A stretch of DNA of 45,799 bases, taken from the NCBI GenBank assembly GCA_900772775.1, contig CAAGRW010000184.1:1-45799 (forward strand), given 5' to 3'. The notes beneath the pieces are model-generated. The model worked only from the letters and a program-made list of their open reading frames with translations, did not search any database and had not been told where the DNA came from. Below are positions 16,368 to 24,170 of the stretch, in pieces (the stretch's first letter is position 1; each line of letters begins with the position of its first letter). A program made the translations under genes and the position numbers. Source of the DNA: Candidatus Rifleibacteriota bacterium (GTDB lineage Bacteria; Vulcanimicrobiota; Xenobia; Xenobiales; Xenobiaceae).

Positions 16368-16865
16368 TTAGAACCCTAAACCACCGTTCATATACTGAGC
16401 AGCGTAAGTGCTCTGGTAGTAGTTGGCCATATTGGCACCAGCTTGCTGATATTGGGTCATCATTTGCTGAGTAAGCTGCTGAGTTCTCTTTTGTTCGGAG
16501 TGGTTGCCAATAGCGCGACCGAGCAAACCGCCAATAGCGCCACCAATTTTGGCACCAACTAAAGTTCCAGCCGGCCCAAAGATAGTGCCGATAGCAGCTC
16601 CGGCCACACCGCCGACCACGCTGCCGCCAATAGTTCCGCCCAACTGGCTGGAGAAAGTTTTTTGTACACCAGTACCGGCAGCAGCACCAACGCCAGCACC
16701 TACTACCGCGCCAACAGGGCCGCCTACGCAGAAGCCGCCGACAGCGCCGACGATACCGCCTAAGATTTTGCCAGCAGTGGTGCTGGTTTTGGGCTGTTCT
16801 ACGGGAGCAGCGCCAAACTGACCATAAAGATTATTGGTATAGTTCAAAGTGGTAGCTAAACTCAT
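16368..16865 (-). CDS. Short glycine-zipper protein (paralogue C)
   Basis: Unknown protein of 165 residues, the most divergent member of the four. It keeps the zipper core (KILGGIVGAVGGFCVGGPVG, then TGVQKTFSSQLGG and GPAGTLVGAKIGGAIGGLLG). It then ends quickly with a Gln/Tyr-rich tail (QLTQQMMTQYQQAGANMANY). It has neither the RTX-like repeat nor the B/D C-terminal domain. The start is the ATG at 16865 with GGAGGA in front; an in-frame ATG ten codons upstream lies inside the leader hairpin and is not likely. It has its own promoter and terminator. Confidence 0.85.
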   Translation of the reverse strand: MSLATTLNYTNNLYGQFGAAPVEQPKTSTTAGKILGGIVGAVGGFCVGGPVGAVVGAGVGAAAGTGVQKTFSSQLGGTIGGSVVGGVAGAAIGTIFGPAGTLVGAKIGGAIGGLLGRAIGNHSEQKRTQQLTQQMMTQYQQAGANMANYYQSTYAAQYMNGGLGF

Positions 16866-16879
16866 TATATTCCTCCATT

Positions 16880-16906
16880 TTTTCAGTTCACACATGAAAC
16901 CGAAAA
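16880..16906 (-). promoter_or_regulatory. Leader hairpin next to the RBS, paralogue C
   Basis: TTTTCAGTTCA (16880-16890) pairs with TGAAACCGAAAA (16895-16906) around a four-base loop. Longest stem of the four family leaders. Confidence 0.65.
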
Positions 16907-16928
16907 CATTATATAATTAAGTGTCATT

Positions 16929-16957
16929 TATATAACGCATAGTTAAGTAAAAGTTAA
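16929..16957 (-). promoter_or_regulatory. Promoter of paralogue C
   Basis: Minus-strand -35 TTAACT (16952-16957), 17-base spacer, -10 TATATA (16929-16934). Confidence 0.65.
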
Positions 16958-16975
16958 GTGCTTTTCAAAAAAAAA

Positions 16976-17022
16976 ACAAATAAAAAAGCCTCGGCGGCGA
17001 CAAAAGAAGCACGCTAGAGGCT
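16976..17022 (-). terminator. Terminator of paralogue D
   Basis: Stem AGCCTC/GAGGCT (16987-16992 with 17017-17022) with further partial pairing inside, followed on the minus strand by six T and a T-rich stretch. Confidence 0.8.
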
Positions 17023-17050
17023 AGAAGATACAAATATATTCAGTTAGTTT

Positions 17051-17806
17051 TTATTTACTGGTTCCCAAAGCAGAATTTATACTCTGGAGATACTGCGCAC
17101 TCTGAGTAGAGTACATTTGCATAAGCCCATCAGTGCCACCATAAAGAGAAGTAATTCCACTTAAGCTAGAACCATAGCTATTTAAATACTCGCTCATCAT
17201 TTGTGTGGATAATTGCATAATTTCGGCTTGTGAAGAGCTACTGCTGCCGGTTAAATTGCTGATATAGCTGCTAATATCAGTACTTCCAGAAGAAAGCAAA
17301 TTGGAAATACTGCTGGAACTGCTGCCATAGTTGTAAAGTCCGCTAGAAGTAATGCCTGTTAAAGCGCTGCTACTGTAATCGGACGAAAGGCCCAAACCGG
17401 AGCTTGTAGTAGAATTGCCATTAGAATAAACTGGCAAGTAAGGGGTGCTCGCTAAAGCGCTTTCTTCAGAATTTTTTTCACCAATCTTATTGCCTATCAA
17501 GCCTCCAATAGCTCCACCTACCAAAGTTCCTACTGGCCCTAAAGCGCTTCCAACTAAGCCGCCAATAGCCGCTCCACCGAGAGTTCCGCCAGTTTCGCTG
17601 GAAAAAACTTTATTGGTAGCGCTGCCTGCAGCCACACCAACTCCGGCTCCGATAACGGCACCAACGGGACCTCCTACACAGAAGCCGCCCACAGCTCCGG
17701 CAATACCGCCAGCGATTTTACTTAAAAGTGATTTCTTGTTTTGGCTACTTTGAGCATCACTTATCTGAGAATTGTAATTGTTGGCGTAATTGGTTAGTGT
17801 ATCCAT
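17051..17806 (-). CDS. Glycine-zipper protein (paralogue D)
   Basis: Unknown protein of 251 residues with the same plan as paralogue B. The zipper region has KIAGGIAGAVGGFCVGGPVG, TNKVFSSETGG and GPVGTLVGGAIGGLIGNKIG. A Ser-rich linker (YNYGSSSSSISNLLSSGST) follows, and then the shared C-terminal domain (MSEYLNSYGSSLSGITSLYG, GGTDGLMQMYSTQSAQYL). There is no signal peptide. GGAGG lies before the ATG. It is the first gene of the array in transcription order and has its own promoter and terminator. The single Cys in GFCVGGP is present in all four paralogues. Confidence 0.85.
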   Translation of the reverse strand: MDTLTNYANNYNSQISDAQSSQNKKSLLSKIAGGIAGAVGGFCVGGPVGAVIGAGVGVAAGSATNKVFSSETGGTLGGAAIGGLVGSALGPVGTLVGGAIGGLIGNKIGEKNSEESALASTPYLPVYSNGNSTTSSGLGLSSDYSSSALTGITSSGLYNYGSSSSSISNLLSSGSTDISSYISNLTGSSSSSQAEIMQLSTQMMSEYLNSYGSSLSGITSLYGGTDGLMQMYSTQSAQYLQSINSALGTSK

Positions 17807-17819
17807 ATCCTGCCTCCAT

Positions 17820-17847
17820 TATTTCGACACTTTGCGACATCGAAAAT
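17820..17847 (-). promoter_or_regulatory. Leader hairpin next to the RBS, paralogue D
   Basis: TTTCGA (17822-17827) pairs with TCGAAA (17840-17845). Same place relative to the GGAGG as in the other three genes. Confidence 0.6.
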
Positions 17848-17869
17848 TTTGTTTTTGTTTTACGTCTAT

Positions 17870-17898
17870 ATTATCCAACTTCATATAGACCAAGTTAA
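17870..17898 (-). promoter_or_regulatory. Promoter of paralogue D
   Basis: Minus-strand -35 TTAACT (17893-17898), 17-base spacer, -10 GATAAT (17870-17875), the best -10 of the four. Confidence 0.7.
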
Positions 17899-17916
17899 CC
17901 CTAAAAACTAAGGGTT
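17897..17916. promoter_or_regulatory. Inverted repeat at the -35 of paralogue D
   Basis: AACCCT (17897-17902) and AGGGTT (17911-17916) flank an eight-base centre and touch the -35 element. It could be an operator, or a hairpin ending the ecfA2 transcript, though no T-tract follows. Confidence 0.35.
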
Positions 17917-17938
17917 AGTTAAGGCAGACTTAAAAGCT

Positions 17939-18805
17939 TTACAAAGTGCACCGAGTGCGCAACTTTTCTATTAAATTTACAGCTTCAGTTACAGAGACGG
18001 GACGCTCTTGAATATCAAGGCCATTTTGCAAATAAGCACAAATTTTACAAATATCGAGACTCTCCAGTTTAGCCTGATGCAAAGAATCTTCCGAATAGAG
18101 AACCTCAGCCAAAGGACCGTCAGCTACTACTCTACCACTTCCCATAACGATTAAGCGTTGGCACATTTGGGCCAACTCGGAAAAACGATGTGAAACAACT
18201 ATTAAAGTAGTACCTGATAGCTTTAAGTTGTTCAAAAGAGTTAAAATTTCTCTCGTGCCCCGAGGATCCAGACCAGCAGTAGGTTCATCTAAAACTAAAC
18301 ATCGAGGACGCATAGCTAAAACTCCAGCTAAAGCAGCGCGACGTTTTTCCCCTCCGGAAAGAGTAAATGGCGAAACATGGCGACAATCTATATGGTCTAA
18401 TCCAACTAAATGGATAGCTTCCTCGGTACGTTCTTCTATTTCACTTTTAGATAAGCCCATATTTTTAGGGCCAAAAGCTATATCGTCAAAAACGTTTTCT
18501 TCAAATAATTGCTGTTCCGGGAATTGAAATAACATCCCCACAGAGAAACGAACAGAAGCCAACTTTTCTCCGCTAGTTTTGGCATCAAGGACCGTATCAT
18601 TAACAGTTACTTTGCCGCTGTCACTTATAAGTAAACCGTTAAAATGCTGAATTAAAGTAGATTTTCCACTTCCGGTAGCCCCAATAATGCCAATAGATTC
18701 TCCTTCACTGATAGATAAAGAAACACCATCTAAGGCTTTTTTGGCAAAAGGGGTGCCAGCCATATAAGTAAAGGAAACATCCTCAAGCTTTATAATCGGT
18801 TTCAT
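17939..18805 (-). CDS. ecfA2: Energy-coupling factor transporter ATPase EcfA2
   Basis: ABC ATPase of 288 residues that powers group II ECF vitamin/metal transporters as a heterodimer with EcfA1. Visible are Walker A GATGSGKST (about 42-50), Q-loop MLFQFPEQQLFE, signature LSGGEKRRAALAG, Walker B CLVLDEPTAGLDP and the switch His in VVSHRFSE. The Q-loop and the order of genes favour the EcfA2 (EcfA') type. The start is ATG at 18805, 12 bases after the glycosyltransferase stop, with a weak ribosome binding site. It is the last gene of its transcript; the glycine-zipper array starts just behind it. Confidence 0.93.
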   Translation of the reverse strand: MKPIIKLEDVSFTYMAGTPFAKKALDGVSLSISEGESIGIIGATGSGKSTLIQHFNGLLISDSGKVTVNDTVLDAKTSGEKLASVRFSVGMLFQFPEQQLFEENVFDDIAFGPKNMGLSKSEIEERTEEAIHLVGLDHIDCRHVSPFTLSGGEKRRAALAGVLAMRPRCLVLDEPTAGLDPRGTREILTLLNNLKLSGTTLIVVSHRFSELAQMCQRLIVMGSGRVVADGPLAEVLYSEDSLHQAKLESLDICKICAYLQNGLDIQERPVSVTEAVNLIEKLRTRCTL

Positions 18806-18817
18806 GATTTTCTGTTT

Positions 18818-20014
18818 TTAGATACCGGCCATGGCCCGTTTTTTACGTTGACGTTGATATTCCTCAATAATGCCTTCATAGACCATCCAGGTAGTATCAG
18901 CTGTACGCCGCCAAGAAAGATGCTGAGCTCGCTCTAAGCCACGAGTACGCATTTGCATACGTAAATTTTCGTCATTCATAACCATATGAATAGACTTGCT
19001 AATTTCTTCCGGTTTATGGGGATCGAAGGTAATTGCAGCATTGCCAGCTACTTCAGGCAAACTAGCCGTATTAGAGCAAACAACTGGCGTTCCCACAGCC
19101 ATAGCTTCCAAAATAGGCAAGCCAAACCCCTCAACCAACGAGGGAAAAGCCATTAAGCTAGCCGCAGCATAAAGCATGGGAAGTTCTTCTCTATCGACAT
19201 ATCCCAACCAGTAGATTTGCTGTTGAGGATATTTGGAAGTGAAATAATCGCGTTCTTCTTCAGAATAGGGACCGGCAAAAACGAAAGGCCAATTGCAACG
19301 CGGAGCAGTAGCTTGTAATAGAGCCTCGACATTTTTATTGCCCATAAGAGCGCCCACATGCAAAATAAAACGGGGAGGCAACTTTCTTTGCAATCTATAT
19401 TCATCTACCTGGCTTACGTACGGAAGCACATATCGATCCGAGATACCTAATAGAATCGTTTTAGTTATAGGCAATTTGCCTTTTACGCAATAATGCAAAG
19501 AGTGCTCTGTATATTGTGAATCGGTCAAAATAGCATCACAATGTATATAATTTTGTACATAGTCGCGATAGATAAATTTGAGCAAATTCATCTTGATAAA
19601 ATTGCAATCAAAAAATAAATCGCTATGGGTAACTGACATCAAGTTGTGTACAGTCAAAACCCTAGGCACTCCTAAATCGTTCCAAGGAAAGCCAAAACGC
19701 AAATCTTGAGGATCTGTAAAATGCAACAGATCAACTCTCTTGGCAATTTCTTCGTAAACAGCCTGGTTATCCAGTCCGTCGCGTTTGTAACCGAAATATT
19801 TAAAAACAGGCAAATTGCTGTTTTTGGGCACTCTGACTATTTCGCAAGAATTTAGTATGCCCTGATCCAAGCTGATAGGTTCTTCCGGCCAAGCCATCAA
19901 CAATATCTCGCGACGGCGCTTCAAATACTGTTCCAACAGTTCTCTTATATAAGTTCCGGTGCCCCTATATTTAGTTCCCACTTGTAGTGGTCTGACATCT
20001 AACGCAACGCGCAT
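18818..20014 (-). CDS. GT4-family glycosyltransferase inserted between the two ecfA genes
   Basis: GT-B fold retaining glycosyltransferase of 398 residues. The N-terminal domain begins MRVALDVRPLQVGTKYRGTG, with a Gly-rich loop for acceptor binding. The C-terminal domain carries FILHVGALMGNKNVEALLQA, the segment WLGYVDREELPMLYAAASLM, and the E-x7-E motif in EGFGLPILE (Glu 295 and 303). Such enzymes transfer sugars from nucleotide donors onto glycans or lipids. Donor and acceptor cannot be read from sequence. No other glycan gene is near. The gene separates ecfA1 from ecfA2, which are nearly always adjacent, so it looks inserted. Its ribosome binding site is weak. Confidence 0.9.
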   Translation of the reverse strand: MRVALDVRPLQVGTKYRGTGTYIRELLEQYLKRRREILLMAWPEEPISLDQGILNSCEIVRVPKNSNLPVFKYFGYKRDGLDNQAVYEEIAKRVDLLHFTDPQDLRFGFPWNDLGVPRVLTVHNLMSVTHSDLFFDCNFIKMNLLKFIYRDYVQNYIHCDAILTDSQYTEHSLHYCVKGKLPITKTILLGISDRYVLPYVSQVDEYRLQRKLPPRFILHVGALMGNKNVEALLQATAPRCNWPFVFAGPYSEEERDYFTSKYPQQQIYWLGYVDREELPMLYAAASLMAFPSLVEGFGLPILEAMAVGTPVVCSNTASLPEVAGNAAITFDPHKPEEISKSIHMVMNDENLRMQMRTRGLERAQHLSWRRTADTTWMVYEGIIEEYQRQRKKRAMAGI

Positions 20015-20146
20015 AAAATTTTAACCTTTACCCCAAACAAAAGACGCAAAATAAATTATCAAAGCCAAAATAATCTGTAAAAAACGCGGCTGTATTTTTC
20101 TGCGCTGCGATTTATACTCCTAGCAAAAAAGCTTTACCATAACAAG

Positions 20147-21034
20147 TCATCTTTTATTTGCTACGTTCTTTCTCAACTTGGCAACTATATTATCTGCAGT
20201 ATCTTTCCAAGAAAAGTTCATAGGCAAGCCATATCCCAAATCGTTTAAAGAGTTAATCAATTGCACTAGCAAAGGCATTTCCAAAGAAAGCTCTTCAACA
20301 ATTTTTCTGGCCTTAAAAAGTTCTTCGGGAGTGCCATCAAAAAACAGTGAGCCTTCTTTTATGGCTACGACTCTCTGGCTACAAAGAACTTCTTCCATAT
20401 GATGAGTAATATAAATAACAGCCATTCCTAAAGAGTGACGCAAAATATCAATAGCTTCGAGCACACTGTGTCTTCCTGCCGGATCGAGCATGGCTGTAGG
20501 CTCATCCATAATAATATAACGAGGATGCATTACCAAAACACTGGCGATAGCAACTCTTTGAGTCTGACCGCCAGATAAATAATGTGGTTCGGCGTTGCGC
20601 AATTTTTCTAAATTTAAAATATTCAAGGCCCAATCTATGCGCTCTTTTATTTCCGGAGCTGGTATACCCAAATTTTCCGGTCCGAAAGCCAGCTCATCTT
20701 CTATAGTAGAAGCCACAATTTGACGAGTAGGATCTTGAAAAACCATGCCAACTAAACGACGCACATCATAAATTTCTTCTTCGTCGGCAGTAGAAAAGCC
20801 ATCGACACTAACAGTTCCGGAAGAAGGCACAACTAAACCATTGATGAGCTTACCCAAAGTAGTCTTACCTGAGCCATTAGCCCCCAAAAGGCAAACGAAC
20901 TCCCCGGGATCTATTTTCAAACTGATGTCTTTAATTATTTTACGATCATATTCTGGGGAAATGGAATCTGTTTCACTACCGCCGATATTTTTTATCTTTG
21001 GGTAAGAAAAGCAGACATTTTTCAGTTCTATCAT
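20147..21034 (-). CDS. ecfA1: Energy-coupling factor transporter ATPase EcfA1
   Basis: Partner ATPase of EcfA2, 295 residues. It shows Walker A GANGSGKTT (51-59), Q-loop MVFQDPTRQIVASTIEDE, signature LSGGQTQRVAIA, Walker B YIIMDEPTAMLDP and the switch His in YITHHMEE. The Q-loop and the long C-terminal helix fit EcfA1. A 14-residue insertion (about 17-30, GGSETDSISPEYDR) lies between the first strands and is unusual. It starts about 30 bases after the terminator that ends the rplQ transcript, so it depends on read-through or a weak promoter inside that stem region. Confidence 0.93.
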   Translation of the reverse strand: MIELKNVCFSYPKIKNIGGSETDSISPEYDRKIIKDISLKIDPGEFVCLLGANGSGKTTLGKLINGLVVPSSGTVSVDGFSTADEEEIYDVRRLVGMVFQDPTRQIVASTIEDELAFGPENLGIPAPEIKERIDWALNILNLEKLRNAEPHYLSGGQTQRVAIASVLVMHPRYIIMDEPTAMLDPAGRHSVLEAIDILRHSLGMAVIYITHHMEEVLCSQRVVAIKEGSLFFDGTPEELFKARKIVEELSLEMPLLVQLINSLNDLGYGLPMNFSWKDTADNIVAKLRKNVANKR

Positions 21035-21065
21035 AATGACAATTTATATCCCCACCAAATCTAAT

Positions 21066-21106
21066 GATAAAAAAAATGCCCCAACTCTGCAGCAGAGAAG
21101 GGGCTT
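21066..21106 (-). terminator. Terminator after rplQ
   Basis: Stem GCCCC/GGGGC (21078-21082 with 21100-21104) extended inside by CTCTGC/GCAGAG, followed on the minus strand by eight T. It ends the long alpha/spc transcript before ecfA1. Confidence 0.9.
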
Positions 21107-21122
21107 TTGTGTCAGCTGAAAA

Positions 21123-21515
21123 CTAGCGAACCAACTCGATAACGGCCATAGGAGCGCCGTCACCTTTACGGAAACCGTTGTGGATCACGCGGGTGTAACC
21201 ACCGCACTTGTTCTCACCATGTCTGTCGGAGAAACGTACAGCCAGGTTCTCGAAAAGATCCTGAGCTACAGCGCGGTCGCTGATCTGACGGAAAACGCGA
21301 CGCTTGTAAGCCAAAGCTTCGCTGGCGTCATTGGCGTTCTTGGCTTTACGGGCCCAAGAAATGAGCTCATCGGTAAAGCGGGCAACTTCTCTGGCGCGAG
21401 TGATCGTAGTGGTGATCTGCTCGTGTCTTAACAAAGAAGTGGCCAAGTTTCTAAGCATAGCAAAACGGTGACCAGTCTGACGTCCTAAAGTCCGACTGCG
21501 AACTTTATGCCTCAT
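21123..21515 (-). CDS. rplQ: 50S ribosomal protein L17
   Basis: L17 sits near the peptide exit tunnel of the 50S subunit. The 130 residues show the invariant N-terminus MRHKVRSRTLGRQTGHRFAM and then LRNLATSLLRHEQITTT, with a Gly-rich loop near the end (DRHGENKCGGYTRV). GGAG stands before the ATG. It follows rpoA by 84 bases and is the last gene before a strong terminator, as in the standard alpha operon. Confidence 0.97.
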   Translation of the reverse strand: MRHKVRSRTLGRQTGHRFAMLRNLATSLLRHEQITTTITRAREVARFTDELISWARKAKNANDASEALAYKRRVFRQISDRAVAQDLFENLAVRFSDRHGENKCGGYTRVIHNGFRKGDGAPMAVIELVR

Positions 21516-21599
21516 TGGAATATACTCCTAAATATCAAACAAAAAATTCTTAATAATCAGATTCACTGAGCCCAATCCAAGCCAGAGAATCGCGAACTC

Positions 21600-22565
21600 T
21601 TAATTGAGCCCTTCGGGAGTGCTCGGACGCAGCGATAAGCCACGCTCGCTAAGTTTACCTTCAATTTCATCCAGGGACTTCTGGCCGAAGTTTTTCAACT
21701 TCATGAGCTGAGTTTCGCTGAAATTGAGAAGATCGCTCAGGTAGATAATGCCGGCTCTCTTAAGGCAATTGAGAGAACGAACGGACAGCTCAAGGTCTTC
21801 GATGCAAGTGCCATCTTTTCCGGCAGGAGATTGTTCCTGCTCTACAACACCTTCAGTCTGAGCCTGTAAGCGCGTGAAGAGATCGAGTCTCTCCTGCAAC
21901 ATAACAGCAGCATTGGCCACAGCTTCACAGGGCTTAATACTACCGTCAGTCTCAACTTCCAAGACTAACCGATCGTAGTCGGTTCTCTGTCCAACTCGAG
22001 TATCCTGAACTTCGTAATTGACTCTAACCACAGGGCTGAAGATGGAGTCAATAGGAATAGTACCTATACTCTGCTGTTCCTGACGGAATTGCTTCTCGGC
22101 GGGAACGTAACCGGTGCCTAAAGACGCAGACATATCCATAACCAAACGCGATTTCTCGTCGGTCAATGTAGCTATCTTGAGCTCAGGATTGAGAATTTCT
22201 ACTTCCGGATCGGCAATGATGTCGGCAGCAGTAACTTCGCCAACACCAGAAGCTTCGATACGAAGAACTTTTTCTTCTCCGCCGATTATACGCAAACGAA
22301 GTTTCTTGAGGTTGAGGATAATCTCAGTTGTATCTTCTTTGACGCCAGGAATCGTAGAGAACTCGTGAAGCACTCCTTCGATGTGAATATGAGTGACAGC
22401 AGCACCCATCAGCGAAGAAAGCAAGACGCGGCGAAGAGAGTTACCCAACGTGATACCATAGCCACGTTCTAAGGGTTCCACAATGAAGCGATTTTCGCCA
22501 ATTTGGCGAACTTCCGCTTTAGGATTGCGCTCATCTACGGCGTCCATCATGTTTGTGTCCAGCAT
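21600..22565 (-). CDS. rpoA: RNA polymerase alpha subunit
   Basis: Alpha dimerises to start RNA polymerase assembly; its C-terminal domain contacts UP elements and activators. The N-terminal domain has RFIVEPLERGYGITLGNSLR and, shortly after, the VTHIHIEGVLHEFSTI strand. The C-terminal domain has LELSVRSLNCLKRAGI and LMKLKNFGQKSLDEIEGKL. I chose the ATG at 22565 (321 aa), which has CGAGGTG at the right distance. An in-frame TTG six codons upstream lacks a site. The linker between the domains carries QEQSPAGKDG. Confidence 0.97.
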   Translation of the reverse strand: MLDTNMMDAVDERNPKAEVRQIGENRFIVEPLERGYGITLGNSLRRVLLSSLMGAAVTHIHIEGVLHEFSTIPGVKEDTTEIILNLKKLRLRIIGGEEKVLRIEASGVGEVTAADIIADPEVEILNPELKIATLTDEKSRLVMDMSASLGTGYVPAEKQFRQEQQSIGTIPIDSIFSPVVRVNYEVQDTRVGQRTDYDRLVLEVETDGSIKPCEAVANAAVMLQERLDLFTRLQAQTEGVVEQEQSPAGKDGTCIEDLELSVRSLNCLKRAGIIYLSDLLNFSETQLMKLKNFGQKSLDEIEGKLSERGLSLRPSTPEGLN

Positions 22566-22608
22566 CAATACACCTCGAATCAAGTTGCTCTATTCTGTAG
22601 TACTCAAA

Positions 22609-22650
22609 GAGCGCTTTTTCTCTGACTAAGCCGCCTGAGAAAACGCGCCC
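22609..22650 (-). promoter_or_regulatory. Hairpin between rpsD and rpoA
   Basis: GCGCTTTTTCTC (22611-22622) pairs with GAGAAAACGCGC (22637-22648) with one mismatch. On the mRNA it lies about 45 bases before the rpoA start. Confidence 0.5.
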
Positions 22651-22665
22651 TCGAAGCGATTGCTA

Positions 22666-23301
22666 CTAACCCATACGGTTGTAGAACTCGACGATGACGT
22701 TCTCTTTGATTTCGAAGGGAACATCGGCTCTGGTGGGCAAAGCAACGACTTTACCAAGAGCTTTGGCATCATCTAATTCTAACCAGGCGGGCACCTTACG
22801 AACTCGAGCAGAAGCGATAGACTGCTGGTTTAATTCCTTGTTGGCAATCTTTTCACGAAGTTCGATAACCATTCCGGGTTTTACTAAGAATGAAGGGATA
22901 TCTACCTTGCGGCCGTTAACGAGAATGTTGCCATGAGCAACTAACTGACGGGCAGCAGGGCGAGAAGTGGTGAATCCAAGGCGATAGACGACACTGTCGA
23001 GGCGGCGTTCCAAAATGCGCAAGAAATTGTCACCGGTGATGCCTTCTTGCTTGGAAGCCTTGGAGAAATAGTTTCTGAATACGCGCTCGGTTACGCCATA
23101 GATTCGGCGCAACTTCTGCTTTTCACGCAACTGGACGCTGAATCCAGTGGCGCGACGACGAACGTTAGAACCATGCTGTCCCGGAGGGAAAGGGCGACGT
23201 TCAAACGCGCAATGAGGAGTAAGGCATCTCTCCCCTTTTAAGAACAGCTTAGTCTGTTCACGCCGGCACAACTTACAAACCGGCCCGGTATACCTGGACA
23301 C
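22666..23301 (-). CDS. rpsD: 30S ribosomal protein S4
   Basis: S4 is a primary binder of the 16S 5' domain and often a translational repressor. The 211 residues begin SRYTGPVCKLCRREQTKLFL and carry CLTPHCAFERR. Four cysteines early in the chain (CKLCRR, then C and C) suggest the zinc-binding form. The S4 RNA-binding domain is at RLDSVVYRLGFTTSRPAARQ. The start is a GTG at 23301, eight bases after GGAGG; a TTG five codons upstream overlaps that GGAGG and is rejected. Confidence 0.97.
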   Translation of the reverse strand: MSRYTGPVCKLCRREQTKLFLKGERCLTPHCAFERRPFPPGQHGSNVRRRATGFSVQLREKQKLRRIYGVTERVFRNYFSKASKQEGITGDNFLRILERRLDSVVYRLGFTTSRPAARQLVAHGNILVNGRKVDIPSFLVKPGMVIELREKIANKELNQQSIASARVRKVPAWLELDDAKALGKVVALPTRADVPFEIKENVIVEFYNRMG

Positions 23302-23324
23302 GAATATTTCCTCCAAAAATAGGA

Positions 23325-23355
23325 GCGACTATAAAACCCTTGTGTTTATAATCGC
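23325..23355 (-). promoter_or_regulatory. Hairpin between rpsK and rpsD
   Basis: GCGACTATAAA (23325-23335) pairs with TTTATAATCGC (23345-23355) with one mismatch. It lies just before the rpsD GGAGG. S4 commonly binds its own operon leader, so this is a candidate target, not a demonstrated one. Confidence 0.45.
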
Positions 23356-23375
23356 ACAATCTTCTATGAAAACTA

Positions 23376-23774
23376 CTATACTCTGCGACGTTTCGGGGGA
23401 CGGCAACCGTTATGCGGAATGGGAGTAACATCGCGCATAAGGGTGATCTCTAAACCGGCGGACTGAAGAGCACGAATGGCGGCTTCACGACCTTGGCCGG
23501 GACCCTTCACATGAACCTTAATGGAACGCATACCATGCTCGATAGCGATCTGAGCAGCCTTATCGGCAGCAACGCTGGCGGCGAAGGGAGTGCTCTTACG
23601 AGAGCCCTTGAAACCGTGAGCACCAGCGGTAGACCAAGACAATGCGTTTCCGGCTGGATCGGTGATGGTGACGATGGTGTTATTGAACGTGGACTGGATG
23701 TGGGCAATACCACTGGGCACGTTCTTCAGAACTTTTCTACCGCGACCACGAACGCGGCTCTGTTTTTTAGCCAT
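23376..23774 (-). CDS. rpsK: 30S ribosomal protein S11
   Basis: S11 forms part of the 30S platform near the mRNA exit. The 132 residues contain GIAHIQSTFNNTIVTITDPA, then SWSTAGAHGFKGSRKSTPFA and the C-terminal MRDVTPIPHNGCRPPKRRRV, all invariant family blocks. It follows rpsM by 11 bases and has only a poor ribosome binding site, so translation is probably coupled to rpsM. Confidence 0.97.
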   Translation of the reverse strand: MAKKQSRVRGRGRKVLKNVPSGIAHIQSTFNNTIVTITDPAGNALSWSTAGAHGFKGSRKSTPFAASVAADKAAQIAIEHGMRSIKVHVKGPGQGREAAIRALQSAGLEITLMRDVTPIPHNGCRPPKRRRV

Positions 23775-23785
23775 GTTCTAATACC

Positions 23786-24157
23786 CTACGCTTTCTTGCT
23801 GCGACCAACGGTGCGCTTAGGACCTTTACGGGTGCGAGCATTAGTCTTAGTACGCTGACCACGTACAGGAAGACTACGACGATGACGGACACCACGATAG
23901 CAACCGATGTCCATGAGTCGCTTAATGTTCTGGGTAATCTCGCGGCGAAGGTCACCCTCCACCTTGTGTTTATGTTCAATGATTTCACGAAGACGAGTAA
24001 CTACATCTTCGGAGACGTCACGAACGCGCATAAGCGGGTCAATACCCACTTCTTCAATAATTTGACTGGCTGTGGTGCGTCCTATACCAAAAATATATGT
24101 AAGAGCAATTCCGATACCCTTATCTCTTGGCAAATCGACGCCGGCGATTCTGGCCAC
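23786..24157 (-). CDS. rpsM: 30S ribosomal protein S13
   Basis: S13 lies in the 30S head and contacts the P-site tRNA and bridge B1. The 123 residues show MARIAGVDLPRDKGIGIALT, YIFGIGRTTASQI and the basic tail RTKTNARTRKGPKRTVGRSK. The start is a GTG at 24157. Its AGGAGG overlaps the rpmJ stop codon (TAGGAGG), which ties the two genes together. Confidence 0.97.
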   Translation of the reverse strand: MARIAGVDLPRDKGIGIALTYIFGIGRTTASQIIEEVGIDPLMRVRDVSEDVVTRLREIIEHKHKVEGDLRREITQNIKRLMDIGCYRGVRHRRSLPVRGQRTKTNARTRKGPKRTVGRSKKA

Positions 24158-24170
24158 GAATCGATTCCTC

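Noticed and set aside
20077..20110. GC-rich segment followed by six T downstream of ecfA1 as a terminator
   Set aside because: The arms do not pair cleanly, so I do not claim it; ecfA1 and the glycosyltransferase may be co-transcribed.
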